Of a DNA stretch of 64,000 bases, positions 1-11,203 are shown piece after piece. This DNA comes from Merluccius polli (lineage: Eukaryota; Chordata; Actinopteri; Gadiformes; Merlucciidae): positions 124,001 to 188,000 of the forward strand of contig JAOPHQ010000581.1 of assembly GCA_030340625.1 (NCBI GenBank). The letters are read 5' to 3'. How positions within the stretch are numbered: position 1 is the first letter of the stretch; each line of letters begins with the position of its first letter. The notes below the pieces were generated by a model, which searched no databases, was not told where the DNA came from, and worked only from the letters and a program-made list of their open reading frames with translations. A program made the position numbers and the translations under genes.

Positions 1-2085
1 CGACAATTAGGCCTACTTTTCATAGAAAGTGCAATAGAATAATAATAATAGTTATTAATATAGAATAAATGTAGGCCTACCTCTATCATCCCGCCCGCAC
101 CCGCAATGAGCTTCCATTTGCATCGCGAGTGCAGACCTCTACTCCAAACAATGTTTTTCCCAATAATTGATATCGGCACACATTTCAGTCAAAAACTAGG
201 TGATTTTGAACCGGCCATGTGAATAAATGTTAGGCCTACACATTATGTAAAAGACAGGGAGCTCTCCTCATTTTTATTCAGCTCTCAGGGGGAAAAGGTT
301 GAAACTCCATGCATCAAACAAACTCTGTGCGTGCAGGCCAGCAGTCTACTTAAAAATATATAAGAAGCACGAATAAAGCTCTAGGACCTGAAATTTGGAC
401 GTTAGAAATCAATTTAATTTGAATTATGGACTGCCTTTGAATGAATAGCCCATAATAATGTCAATAATTTTAGGCCAATATTTTATCCTACACAATATTT
501 TGAGGTGCATTATACCTAATAGGCCTACGAACAATAGTCCTTGACTGATTATTGCGTGTTTTGAGGGAATCTTTTTTATATCACGACTCTCGTGAGACAA
601 GCATCAAGAACAGAATCTATAGCACACCCGCTGTCCAAACCCCTTTCGGGAAAACTAATTGACTGAAAGAAATTACATATTTTTGTGTCGGTATGGTTAA
701 ATGAACCCCATGATGATCATTGTAGAGCAAATAACCTACTTTACATTTCATTCCTTGACTTTGTCTTTTTTTATTCAAAACAATTAGTTAGGCTATCCAT
801 ACTCAAGTCTAATTACCACCAGACACAAATAATCATCACCTAGGTTATATGCTCTCTCTCTCCAAAATCTCTTCCTCTGAGATGCACGCGGCTATAATTT
901 AGGCTACCCGACATTTCAAATGTGACTCTCTAATCAACTTTTGATTAGCTCTTCTTGCTAAAAACTAAAAATACGCTGTTCAACTGTAACTGTATATTAC
1001 CAACTAGGGGCAACCTCGAAGTTGGATGATTTACTCATGGCTCTTTTTAGAAATTGTTTTCCCATGTATTTGTCACACCCATGCATAAGCTGCGTGTATG
1101 CTAAGTCCAGAACATATGGGTATAATCACATTAATTAATTAATTTAAAGTACAATGATAATGACAAATATTAATGGCCTCATGTCGGAATGGCAGGACGT
1201 TTGAAAAAAAGTAAAGTGCCGCTACTCAGACAATGGGGAAAAAAAATTGTCGCAGTAGTGGGACGCTTGGAAAATAATATTAATGCCGCCACTCCGACCA
1301 CTAGACGTCAATGTCTAAGTAGCGGCATGTCGGAATAGCGGCATGTAACCTATTGACTCGTATTACTCGTATAATATTCGTACTCGGCAAAAGTGCTTTA
1401 TCCGTACCGGATACTCGTTTCAGCCGAGTATCCGGCTCAACTCTAGGCCCCTCCCTCTCTTGATCCATGTCTCTCACGCATCTTTTGAACATTTTTCACA
1501 AATAATTGAGCTGAAAACTTTACACATGAATATGTAGGGGTCATTAGTCACAAATTAACTGTTCATACCACATTTAAACAAATAATAATAATCTGTGATA
1601 TGTGCAGCAATTGTCCCTTCCGAGTAACACATTATTGTATGCATAGCAGAATAACACATTTTTTTACATTTTACATTGTTTACAACTATTTTAAATGTCA
1701 TGTAACGCAAACATTAAATTGTCAGCAACATAGCATCAATACCATACACTATGATGTCATTCTGCTGATTCCTGAATTTCATTTTTAAATGTTAAACATT
1801 ACAACTATTGAACATTTAGATATGCTAACTTTATACAAAGTATAACATGTGTATTTCTGCAATTTGTTGCCATATTTCATCTTGAGGGACACATCACATG
1901 TTGTGGATGTGTTATGAAAACATTTATTTTAGTTTTTGTTGGTTGGGCCATGGTTTAGAAAGGCTTGGGAACCACTGCTATAGTCGCTGAGGAATAAGCT
2001 AACATCTCTCTTACTGTATTATAATAAAATACATGAAGGAAATAGCGCAAGGACAGCTGAAAGACAGTTGACAATAGTCTCATAC
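1..2085. other. AT-rich stretch without a recognised gene
   Basis: No convincing ORF, exon or RNA gene is seen. It is probably the last msra intron. It contains short repeats around the motif agtagcggcatgtcgga (about 1180-1350) and, at 1350-1445, a reversed fragment of the hAT-like element described at 25211-25967. Confidence 0.5.
1350..1445 (-). repeat. Truncated end of a hAT-like element (same family as 25211-25967)
   Basis: On the minus strand this begins TAGAGTTGAGCCGGATACTC and follows the first ~95 bp of the element at 25211 with small differences. The other end is missing, so it is a terminal fragment. Confidence 0.7.
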
Positions 2086-2192
2086 CTTCTGGTACCGATC
2101 TCTGGAGGCCCAGGCCTGCTCCAGCTGCTCCGGGGAGTAGGTGTAGATAGCCGAGCGGTAAGCCGTCCCCACGTCGTTTCCCTGACGCATGC
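2086..2192 (-). CDS. msra: msra exon (methionine sulfoxide reductase A), C-terminal half
   Basis: MsrA reduces methionine-S-sulfoxide in proteins, using thioredoxin as electron donor. Read on the minus strand, this 107-bp exon encodes the family-typical stretch GMRQGNDVGTAYRSAIYTYS followed by PEQLEQAWASRDRYQK. It is bounded by an acceptor (ttcctgcag) and a donor (gtatga). Its first two bases complete the Gly codon begun by the exon at 3815-3919, so the phase matches. The remaining C-terminal exon (the part with the YHQQYL region and resolving cysteines) was not found in 1-2085 and should lie beyond the left edge. Confidence 0.93.
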
Positions 2193-2292
2193 CTGCAGGA
2201 ACACACAACGTGTCAAACCCTCCAGACACCCGGGTTTCTCAAAGGCCAGAAGATGATGGGGGGGGGAGCACACCACAACCACCACCACCACT

Positions 2293-2480
2293 ACCGGAAG
2301 ACATCACATCGCCTTGACAAATCGTGGGCGTGTTGACTAGTGAACACCAACGCGTTTTGCACCCGGTACAAAAAGCAAGTGGTAATGAAGCAGAAGGGTC
2401 AACGTCACGCCCACCGCCCACGTCCTGTTTGTTGATTGGTGGTTGCGTGGCTTCGCGGCGCACTCATTTGAATAAAGTTC
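2293..2480 (+). repeat. Partial copy of the TIR element family at 2901-3264
   Basis: This shares with 2929-3137 the order ggaagacatc, gggcgtgttgactagtga, agcagaagggtcaac, cacgtcctgtttgtt and gcgtggcttc. The two copies are direct, about 640 bp apart, in the same msra intron. The terminal repeats seen at 2901-3264 are missing here. Confidence 0.65.
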
Positions 2481-2651
2481 ACTGAATTCAAGCCAGGTAT
2501 TAACTTTGTCTGTAGCTACAGCACAACACATTAGGACATAGCAACAATAAACACAAGACTAAACAAAATTAAACCAGACAAAACAATTACTATACAGCCT
2601 ACTAAATTATGGTAGAAGCACAAAAATCTAGGAAAAATTACCAAATCAACA

Positions 2652-2711
2652 GCAAGTCAACTTCTGACAGACGAAGCAACTGCAAGTCAACTTCTGACAG
2701 ACAAAGCAACC
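2652..2711 (+). repeat. 30-bp tandem duplication
   Basis: Two adjacent copies of a 30-bp unit beginning gcaagtcaacttctgacaga, differing at about two positions. Confidence 0.85.
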
Positions 2712-2900
2712 TTTTATTTGTTTGTTGTTCTTTTTTACATCCACAAATTATAGCGGGATTCTAGCTTGGACTTTCAGTTGTCGTGTGATCTCGTGAATCC
2801 AGCCACCTCGAAGCGCTCCACTGCTGAAACAGTGCTGAAGCCGCGCGGAGGACGGAACAGAACCGTGTCGGATCCAGTGGAAGTTAGGCGTAAGTTTCTC

Positions 2901-3264
2901 ACGCCAAAGCCCCACTATAGGCGATGAATCCGGAAGACATCGCGCCGCCTTGAAAAATCGTTTGCTTGGGGGCGTGTTGACTAGTGAATCAACTTGTTCC
3001 CACCCAAATTGTGGGTGGAGTCTCAGAGGGTACTAAAAGTGGTATAAAGCAGAAGGGTCAACATCACGCCCACGTCCTGTTTGTTTATTGGTGACCGCGT
3101 GGCTTCACGCTGTGCTCATTTGAGACAAAGTTGAGACTGTGGGCTGGCTCTGCACCGCAAGCAATCCCAGCATGCTCAGCGCAGCGAATTGCTTGCGTCC
3201 CATAGAAAGTGAATGGAGGCGGAAATGGCCGCCAGGCAATCCGTCTATAGTGGGGCTTCGGCGT
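2901..3264. mobile_element. Small inverted-terminal-repeat DNA element (unclassified MITE)
   Basis: The left end acgccaaagccccactatag is the near-perfect inverse of the right end ctatagtggggcttcggcgt. The interior has no coding capacity. An inverted relative lies at about 32985-33200. No clear target duplication was found, so the superfamily is open. Confidence 0.65.
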
Positions 3265-3814
3265 CAGTCACAGAAACGGCAAGTAAACTTGATTTTACCT
3301 ACTTCCTGAGGTGACAATGGGCTTCTGAAGATATGCTGATGATCTGCATGTATGTCCTTATATCGGGTGGTTTTTTTTATCTGAGGTGAAATAAACTTTA
3401 ACATCCATAAAATTCTCGCGCAGATTCTCTTTGCAGAAATCACAGCTGCTACTACGAACCAATTACTTTGTTTTAAAAGATGGAATTGATGTGCCTGCTT
3501 GCATCACTGATATATACAGTGTATGTAGTGAACAATTTACTTTGAGAATAGATGAAGAAGTCTAGGTCTTAGATTTACAAAGATTTAGTAGCTGCTAGAG
3601 GCATATTAGCAAATTAATAGATCCTGGCATACTTAATGAGGGCGAAAATGTAGAGTTAGAGGAAAGCCCATATAAGTCCTGGAATTTTTAGGGTTAAAAG
3701 AATACATAAGTTAATTTGTTGAACAGAGATTATTTTTAAGGATTTCACACCAGGAGGTTTTTTTTAATAATGGGTCTAAACAGATATAATCCTGGGTGCT
3801 GGGCTACTGTGTAC

Positions 3815-3919
3815 CTTGTGTGGGGTTGTGGTTTTCCCAGAAGACCTTGAGCAGCTGAGAGAAGCAGATCTTGGCCGGAGAGAAGACAACCCTCACCACC
3901 TCGGCATGGCCTGTCCTTC
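3815..3919 (-). CDS. msra: msra exon (methionine sulfoxide reductase A), middle
   Basis: This 105-bp minus-strand exon encodes a segment with TGHAEVVRVVFSP and LLKVFWENHNPTQ, which is diagnostic of MsrA (the FWENHDPTQ region). The acceptor is cctacag and the donor gtacac. The exon opens with two bases completing a Gly codon from the exon at 23386-23505 and closes in the same phase, so all three junctions agree. The intron upstream in gene orientation is about 19.5 kb and is filled with nested LINEs and DNA transposons. Confidence 0.95.
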
Positions 3920-3996
3920 CTGTAGGGGGAATAGCATGGTGAATCTTTCTAAAACAGTGAGTGAGTGTGTGTGTATCAGGTAGAACCCTCTACTGA

Positions 3997-4095
3997 CCCA
4001 CCTCCAGGAGTCACTACCACCTCCTCAGTACCACCTTCAGGAGTCACTACCACCTCCTCACTACCTCCTCCAGGAGTCACTACCACCTGCTCACT
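3997..4095 (+). repeat. Minisatellite, ~32-bp unit, three copies, split by a LINE
   Basis: Three units of the type caggagtcactaccacctcc lie immediately before the LINE start. A fourth unit (tccaggagtcactaccactt) resumes just after the LINE tail at 22121. The LINE therefore inserted into this minisatellite. Confidence 0.85.
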
Positions 4096-4371
4096 GGTAC
4101 ACTGGATTCGCTGAGGTGTCGCTGTTGCGGTAAGCATACTGACTCATTTCCGGTCTACTTCCTGCTCTGTGTACACTGTTTGGTGTTGTAGCTCTGTCGG
4201 CGAACGCTAAATATACATTTGTTTTACTCATTACAGCAGTTATTTACCTGCTTAAACATTTAAACGTAGACTAGTTCCACCTGATCACTCGGAGCTACTT
4301 CTTTCTTTTAGCGACTTTTCGCTATTTTAAAGTCTTCACACGCTAGTTACATTAAGCATTAGCAGTTAGCG

Positions 4372-5223
4372 ATGGCTTCTCCCTCTTCCTCTGCTCCTCT
4401 TTCCTGCTCAGTGTGCCAAATGTTCAGTTATTCCTCCACCTCTTTTAGTGATAATGGTACCTGTATTAAATGTAGTTTATTTACTGCGCTGGAGGTGACG
4501 ATTAGTGACTTAGAGGCACGGTACCGCACCACACCGTCTCCGGTAGTCTGTGCGGGCCGGCCGGCGGTAGCCCTAGTTAGGCGTCCCCCGGTAGACCCCG
4601 AGCAGCCGGGAAGCCACGGAGAGTGGGTGACTGTTCGGGGGAAGCGTAGCGGCAAACTACTGAAGCCCACGGCTCACCACCAGCCCATTCACATTTCTAA
4701 TACGTTTTCCCCACTCAGCGACACACCCGCTGAGGAACAGACTCTGGTTATTGGCTCTTCTATAGTCAGAAACGTGAAGTTAGCGAAGCCAGCGGCCATA
4801 GTTAAATGTATCCCTGGGGCCAGAGCGGGCGATGTTGAATCCTATTTAAAACTGCTGGCTAAAGACAAACGTAAATATCATAAGATTGTTATTCACGTCG
4901 GGGGTAATGACACCCGATTACGCCAATCGGAGGTCACTAAAATTAATGTGGAGTCGGTGTGTAGATACGCCACAACAATGTCGGACACCGTAGTTTTCTC
5001 TGGACCCCTGCCCAATGTGACCAGTGACGTCATGTATAGCTGCATGGCATCCTTCCACCGCTGGCTGTCCAGGTGGTGTCCAGCAAACCATGTGGGCTTC
5101 ATAGATAATTGGCAGCCTTTTTGGGGAAAACCTGGTTTGATTAGGAGCGACGGCATCCATCCCACATTGGATGGAGCGGCTCTCTTATCCAGGAATATGA
5201 TGCAGTTTATTTCTAAAACCTGA
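4372..5223 (+). CDS. LINE ORF1 with SGNH/esterase-like domain
   Basis: An uninterrupted 283-residue ORF. The N-terminus has paired cysteines (CSVC and CIKC), suggesting a small PHD-like or zinc-binding module. The middle is basic and proline-rich. Residues ~124-283 look like an SGNH hydrolase: LVIGSSIVRN (nucleophile block), HVGGND (Asn block) and SDGIHP (His block) occur in the expected order. Esterase-type ORF1 proteins with such modules are known in CR1-group non-LTR elements; their substrate in retrotransposition is not settled. The ORF is intact although ORF2 of the same copy is broken, so it may simply have escaped mutation. Confidence 0.85.
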   Translation: MASPSSSAPLSCSVCQMFSYSSTSFSDNGTCIKCSLFTALEVTISDLEARYRTTPSPVVCAGRPAVALVRRPPVDPEQPGSHGEWVTVRGKRSGKLLKPTAHHQPIHISNTFSPLSDTPAEEQTLVIGSSIVRNVKLAKPAAIVKCIPGARAGDVESYLKLLAKDKRKYHKIVIHVGGNDTRLRQSEVTKINVESVCRYATTMSDTVVFSGPLPNVTSDVMYSCMASFHRWLSRWCPANHVGFIDNWQPFWGKPGLIRSDGIHPTLDGAALLSRNMMQFISKT

Positions 5224-5379
5224 CAGTCCAGAGTTGGGACCAGGAAGCAGAGTTGCTGTCTTACACACTTCTCTGCGCTTCCTCTAGTACAGTCACCCAC
5301 CCACCACCCCATAGAGACTGTGTCTGTCCCCCGACCGCCTACATTATTTAGAGAAATAAAAACAAGAGGAGTTAACCAT

Positions 5380-5394
5380 GAAAACCTAATAAAA
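5380..5394 (+). repeat. Left 15-bp target-site duplication of the L1-like element
   Basis: gaaaacctaataaaa occurs here and, perfectly repeated, at 10898-10912. Removing the element and one copy restores the LINE ORF2 reading frame across this point. Confidence 0.95.
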
Positions 5395-5498
5395 GACTTC
5401 CGGGGCGGGCGCAACAAGATGGCAGCATAAACTCAATCACTCTCCTGATTAATTAACTTAAAACTCCACTAAAACTCGAAATAGAATAATCACATAGA

Positions 5499-6536
5499 AT
5501 GAGTGGAGCTAAAAGCAAGAAAGTTACGGGGAAACCTAAAAATGACGGGACAAATGAAAAGAGCATGAACGATGGAAAATCCACTGCGGACAGGATGGAA
5601 GCTGACCACAAGGAAGAAGGCCTGACTACAGCGAAAGCGATCCAAAACCTAACTAAAAGCATACACGATATGAAAAGCGAACTCAAGCAATAATTGTCGG
5701 ACTTTAAGAACGACTTCAGAAATGACATAATACAAGAATTCAATAACTTCAGGATGGAGATAAATCAGAAATTGACGGATGTCGGCGGGGATGTTACTAC
5801 CCACGGCACAAGGTTAACTGAAGCCGAGGAGCGGGTGGAGGAGCTAGAGACGGCCAACACGGAGTTAAAAGATACCCTGCTCTGTGCTCTGAAACAACAG
5901 AAAACTCTCCAGGCTAAACTAACAGACATGGAAGGACACTCGCGCCGTAACAATATCCGAATATACGGATTGAAAGAGGGCACGGAGGGAACTTCAATGT
6001 TACCGTTCATCACAAACTTTCTGACCACTCAATTGGACCTCGGTGAGGACGTGGATTTACAAATTCAACGAGCACACCGATCACTCGGGCCTAAACCCCG
6101 AGATGGAACGATCTCAAGATCCATCCTGATTAACTTCCAGAGGTACGACACCAAGGAGAAGATACTGAGAGCCGCATGGGCAAAGAGGATCACTCGTGAG
6201 GGGAAAGTGATTACATTTGCACACGACTTCCCTGCGGAGGTGAACAATAAACTTAAGGAATACAAAGACATTAAGAAGATTCTCAAAGAAAAACAAATAC
6301 GCTTCCAAACACCATATCCTGCCAAAATGAAAATCCCCTGGGAAAACGGACCCCGCCTCTACAACAACGCAACTGAAGCAGCTGAGGATATGCGTACGAG
6401 AGGCTATCCTGTGGACCCGCCGAGGACGACTGAAGCGGATTGGGAACGGAGGCTCACACAAGGCGTCCACTGGAGCAGAACGGGCCGAGATCTTCCTGCA
6501 CGAGTGCGCGGACGGCTCAGCGAATTTCAACGATAG
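5499..6536 (+). pseudogene. L1-like ORF1 protein (RNA-binding chaperone), one in-frame stop
   Basis: This reads as a single 345-codon frame interrupted only by TAA at 5691-5693, directly before the predicted coiled coil. In this family ORF1p forms trimers that coat the LINE RNA. What is seen: a lysine-rich N-terminus, a heptad-like region around residues 65-145 (TEAEERVEELETANTELKDT), and an RRM-like core starting RRNNIRIYGLKEG and continuing through a C-terminal domain rich in basic residues. Order and length match L1 ORF1p (Transposase_22 type). The premature stop would leave a 64-residue peptide unless translation restarts downstream. Confidence 0.88.
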
Positions 6537-6709
6537 CAAGTATAGTGAGGTTTCGCTTCTACTACACCATTCAACGTTATTATATGTATATCGGTTTGAT
6601 TATATTTGAATGGCCCACTCTCCCGTTATCTTATTTTGTTTCGTTGCTATTTGAAACCCCAAACTATATTTACTAAGGGAAAATAGATCTGATCAGTTAG
6701 AGACCTAGA

Positions 6710-7651
6710 ATGACATTCGGGGAAAACGGAGCTTTGCTTCTCGCAAAGAGGGAGCCCCTACATGGACATGGACGTGTAGGACTGTTTCTCCAAAACCACA
6801 TACATGGACACAAGTATGTGACAGGGCAGGGTAAGACCCTGAAGTTGGAAGTCGATGTTGCACTTGTTCTAAAGTGCCTGTTATTTGTTTTTGTCATTGT
6901 TCATTTGTTCATATTGTCGGCACATATAACTACTGTCATGGGGTACAGACACTTTAAAGTAGCTTCTTGGAATGTGAATGGTTTGAATAATCCAGTTAAG
7001 AGGAGTAGAGTAATGGCTAAGATGAGAAGGGAGAAACCTCAGATCATATTTCTACAGGAAACCCATCTATCTAAAGATGAACATGAAAAACTAAAGCAGT
7101 TTGGGTACAAGAACACATTTTATAGCTCCTTTGAGACAGGCCACAAAAGAGGGGTAGCGGTATTATTACATAATTCCCTAAATTTTGAATTAGTAAAGGA
7201 GATTAGGGCTAGTGAGGGCAGATATATTTTAGTGCAAGGTAGAATAGAAAATAACATGACCACTCTTATCTCTGTTTATCTACCTCCACAAAGTGATCCA
7301 AAACTAATGAAGACAGTTCTCGAGCTCATAGCCTCAGAGTCACAAGGTACATTAATCTGTGCTGGAGATTTTAACACGGTAATAAATAGAGAGGACACAT
7401 CTAACAATAAGAGGACTGTATCACCACAAAATAAAATCCTGAGAAAGGGCCTAGAGGAGATTGGCTTACTGGATGTCTGGAGAGAACTTCACCCAACAGA
7501 TAGAGACTATACATATTTTTCAGCTCCCCATACAGTATACTCAAGGATAGATTTTTTCTTCGTTTTTAAGAATGACAGACACAGAATTATTAACTGTGAT
7601 ATCGGCTCAAGGGACATTTCAGACCACTCACTGATGTATCTAACATTGTAG
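6710..7651 (+). pseudogene. L1-like ORF2, endonuclease part
   Basis: AP-endonuclease-like domain that nicks target DNA for target-primed reverse transcription. The domain proper begins near 6938 (MGYRHFKVASWNVNGLNN). Catalytic landmarks follow in order: WNVNG, QETHLS, VYLPP, GDFNTV and SDHSLMY. The open frame extends upstream to 6710 with a hydrophobic stretch that is probably not part of the protein. The frame ends at TAG 7649-7651. A 1-nt shift there moves into the RT frame, which is clearly readable by about 7665. Confidence 0.88.
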
Positions 7652-7664
7652 ACCAAAAAGAACA

Positions 7665-9278
7665 ATTTGGAGACTCAATACAGCCTTGCTTAATAACAAA
7701 ACTGTCATACAACAAATAAAAGCTGAAATTAAAACTTATCTTGAAATAAATGATAATGGGGAAGTAAACCCGAATATACTATGGGACGCTTTGAAGGCAG
7801 TTATTAGGGGTAAACTGATATCCATCGGCACAAATATTAAGAAAACAAAAGAAAAAAAACTTAAAGAGCTTGAAGGTAGACTGAGAGAACTAGAAAAGCA
7901 CCACATCGAAAATCCGAGTGACCAGATATTGAGGCAAATAAAAAAAATAAAGAATCAAATGTCTAACAATTATAAAGAAGAGTTAGACAAAAAATACAAA
8001 TTCATAAAACAAACATATTATGAAGTAGGTCCCAGAGCTACAAAATTATTAGCAAAAAAAATTAAGAAAAAACAGATCTCACAATCTATATACAAAATAT
8101 TAGATCCCAAGACAGGACGAATGTATAACGATTTGGATGAAATTGATGCTGCATTCCGGACATATTACAAGACGTTATACTCTCAACCAAAACAAGATAA
8201 CAAGGAGAATATAAAAGTTTTTCTGAACTCATTGGATTTGCCCTCAATTGGAGAATTTCAAAATAAGAATCTAACCTCACAGATCACTGAGGAAGAATTA
8301 GGGATTGTAATGAATTCATTAAAAAACAATAAAACTCCAGGAACCGACGGTCTACCTGCTGAATGGTATAAAATGTTTAGAGAAGAGCTGAATCCAGTGC
8401 TCTTGAAATCTTTCAATTGGACACTTGAGAAAATGTCTATCCCTCCGTCATGGAATGAAGCCTTCATCTCTATTATCCCAAAAGAGGGGAAAAATAAATT
8501 GTTATGTAGTTCATATAGGCCAATTTCAATTTTAAATCAAGATTACCGACTGTACACATCTATTATATCCAAAAGACTAGACTCCTTTATTCCTGAACTG
8601 ATTGACAATGACCAAACTGGATTTGTCCGGGGACGTCAAACACAAGATAATATCAGACGCTCTCTTCATATAATACAAAACATAAAGGAAAATAAAATGA
8701 ATGCTGTGTTAGTCAGTCTTGATGCTGAGAAGGCTTTTGATTGCGTCAGCTGGGAATATTTGTTTTTAGTTCTTGAACGATTTGGCTTTACAGAAAATTC
8801 AATTAATAGTATTAAAACCCTATACTCAGCACCAACAGCAAGAATCAAGATAAACGGGCGCCTAACTGAATGTATAAAACTGGAACGATCCACTCGCCAA
8901 GGATGCTCACTTTCGCCTACACTATTTGCACTATACATAGAACCTTTGGCTCAGGCAATCAGAGAGAATGAGAATATTCAAGGAATTATGCACAATGAAA
9001 CCGAACATAAAATAGGATTATATGCTGATGATGTTATTTTATATATTTCAAACCCAGAAGCATCACTGTGTGCGCTTTTGGATTTCCTTGACATATTTGG
9101 GGCATTCTCAGGCTATAAGCTCAACATACAAAAAACACAAATACTAGCATACAACTATAATCCGCCACCGGACCTTAACAAAGACAAAGTTGATTGGTCT
9201 CGAAAGGCAATCAAATACTTAGGAGTCTGGTTAACCCACTGTCCCAGTGACCTATATAAAAAAACTATGATACGGTGA
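7665..9278 (+). pseudogene. L1-like ORF2, reverse transcriptase part
   Basis: RT domain with the L1-type series GTDGLPAEWYK, YRPISILNQDYR, GFVRGRQTQDN, SLDAEKAFDCVSW, RQGCSLSPTLFALYIEPL, YADDVILYI (catalytic, 9019-9030) and YLGVWLT. An extended lysine-rich linker precedes it. The frame runs out at 9278 after an A7 run (9258-9264). Shifting one base there continues the protein (NYDTVSKTIKEDLNHW), so a homopolymer indel is the likely cause. Confidence 0.9.
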
Positions 9279-10680
9279 GCAAGACAATTAAAGAAGATCT
9301 GAATCACTGGACAACATTCTTATTGAGTTTCAGTGCTAGAATTGAGACTGTTAAAACATTTATTCTACCCAAGCTGCTTTACCTGTTTATGTCTTTACCA
9401 GTAAAAATTCTGATTAAACAGTTTCACGATTGGGACAAACTCATTTCTCGATTTATTTGGATGGGAAAGAAACCTAGGATTAAATATAGTACATTAAAAA
9501 CCAGTAAAGAAAGAGGTGGAATGTCTCTTCCTAATCTTAGGGATTATTACCTTGCTGCCCAAATGAAAATAGTTCTTTGGAGTGATGACAGATATGAGGC
9601 TAAATGGAAGGAGATTGAGAGATTGTGCAAATGCATACCAATACAAGCAATGATTGGGGACCATAAACTATTTTCAATTAATCAAGAAGACATTAATCCC
9701 TTGGTTTCCTTTACTTTAAATACCTGGTTTGATGTCATAAAACAATTAAACTTATGGACCCCCACAACTTAGATGGATTGCATTTGATTCAGATTTCAAA
9801 CCAAATTGTATGGACTCGGTTTAAATTCTGGATGGATAAAGGAATCACTGCTTACTATAGCATAATAGAAAAGAACACACTACAAAGCTTCCAGACGCTT
9901 AGAGAAAAATACAATTTAGAAAAACAGGATTTTTTCAGATATTTGCAGTTACGCCACTACTTCTTAAAAGAGATTGACAAAAAGCAGACAAATCTGGAAC
10001 CTAATGGGATTATACAATTGATAATACAAACGTACGATAGCAGTACTAAATCAATCATCTCAAAACTATATCAGGGAATAGCAAATGGCAGAGGAACTTC
10101 CACAAGTTACATTAAGGAGAGATGGGAAAAGGAACTACATGACACAATAACCTCCCAACAATGGGAGAATATATGTGAAAATGTTTTCTCTACAACCTGT
10201 TCTGCTTACTGGCGTGAATTTAGCTGGAAGAACCTCGTTCGCTACTTCATTACTCCTAAATTAAAAATGCATATAACATCATCAAACCATCCATGCTGGA
10301 GGGACTGTGGTGTAATAGGAGCAAACCATTATCACATCTTTTGGGACTGTCTAAAATTAAAAAGATTTTGGGAGGAAATCTGGGAAATTATGAAGCAAAT
10401 TCTGGGGATACAGATTCCATTGACGTGTGTATCATTGTATTTGGGTGATTTTCCAGAAGAATTACCGAGAACTGATAAATATCTTCTGAAAATATTAACT
10501 GCAGCAGCAAAAAAAGCCATTACTCGCAAATGGTTACAGGCCGATCCACCTAAAATAGATAATTGGCTAGAAATTATTAAAGAGATTCACGAGATGGAAA
10601 GGTTAACTCTTCTGCTTAGATTGGAGTATGATTTATATATTGCAAGATGGACAAAATGGAATATATATTTGCTAAAATAA
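9275..10680 (+). pseudogene. L1-like ORF2, C-terminal region with Cys/His motif
   Basis: Two overlapping frames (9275-9772 and 9754-10680) continue the RT protein. Near 9757-9830 the readable frame shifts twice. The tail contains CWRDCGVIGANHYHIFWDC, the Cys/His element found near the end of L1-group ORF2 proteins. Translation stops at TAA 10678-10680 and is followed by ~215 bp of 3' UTR. Confidence 0.85.
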
Positions 10681-10897
10681 GGGTGTGGTTTGTGATGTGT
10701 TGTGATGTCTGATATCTTATAATACTGTTTGCTTTCCGGTAGCTATAAAGTCAATTCTACAACCTCTGTGACCCATGCAACATTTGCGATAATAACAAAA
10801 GAATACTGTCGTGCCGACAGTTGTATCTGTTATCTGTACTCTCTATATCATTGTTTTGTTGCAAAAATGCTCAATAAAAACTAAGTATTAAAAAAAA

Positions 10898-10912
10898 GAA
10901 AACCTAATAAAA
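10898..10912 (+). repeat. Right 15-bp target-site duplication of the L1-like element
   Basis: A perfect copy of 5380-5394. The host LINE reading frame resumes directly after it (IKIKTNSSVAQ). Confidence 0.95.
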
Positions 10913-11086
10913 ATTAAAACCAACTCCTCAGTAGCACAAAATAAAATAATTAAATGTGGACTGTTAAATATCAGGTCTCTGTCATCCAAAGCTGTTTTAG
11001 TGAATGAATTAATATCAGATTATGATATTGATTTGCTTCGTCTTACTGAGACCTGGTTGTCCCATGAGGATTATGTTAGCCTAAAT
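10913..11086 (+). pseudogene. Esterase-LINE ORF2, start of endonuclease domain
   Basis: Resumes the host LINE ORF2 after the L1-like insertion. It reads CGLLNIRSLSSKAVLVNELI and then LTETWLSHEDY, the first and second endonuclease blocks. It is cut at 11086 by a hAT element, and the frame continues at 12608. Confidence 0.85.
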
Positions 11087-11171
11087 CAGCGGTTCTCAAC
11101 CTTTTTTGAACAAATGCCCCCCTGACCATTCCATGATCCTCGTACCGCCCCCCCCCCTTACAAACCCCCCC

Positions 11172-11203
<32 letters not shown>

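Larger units (their letters stand above)
5395..10897 (+). mobile_element. Full-length L1-like LINE inserted in the older LINE's ORF2
   Basis: The element begins gacttccggggcgggcg, has a ~100-bp 5' UTR, a coiled-coil/RRM ORF1, an ORF2 with AP-endonuclease, RT and C-terminal Cys/His motif, and a short 3' UTR ending in an A-rich tail. Perfect 15-bp flanking duplications show a recent, full-length insertion. Both ORFs nevertheless carry lesions (one stop in ORF1, several frameshifts in ORF2), so this copy is not autonomous as written. Confidence 0.95.

Noticed and set aside
1..2085. Last msra exon
   Set aside because: No minus-strand match to the C-terminal MsrA region was seen; it probably lies left of the window.
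11165..11192. 28-C run as a functional element
   Set aside because: Homopolymers in hAT interiors expand easily and are prone to assembly error; only noted as part of the element.
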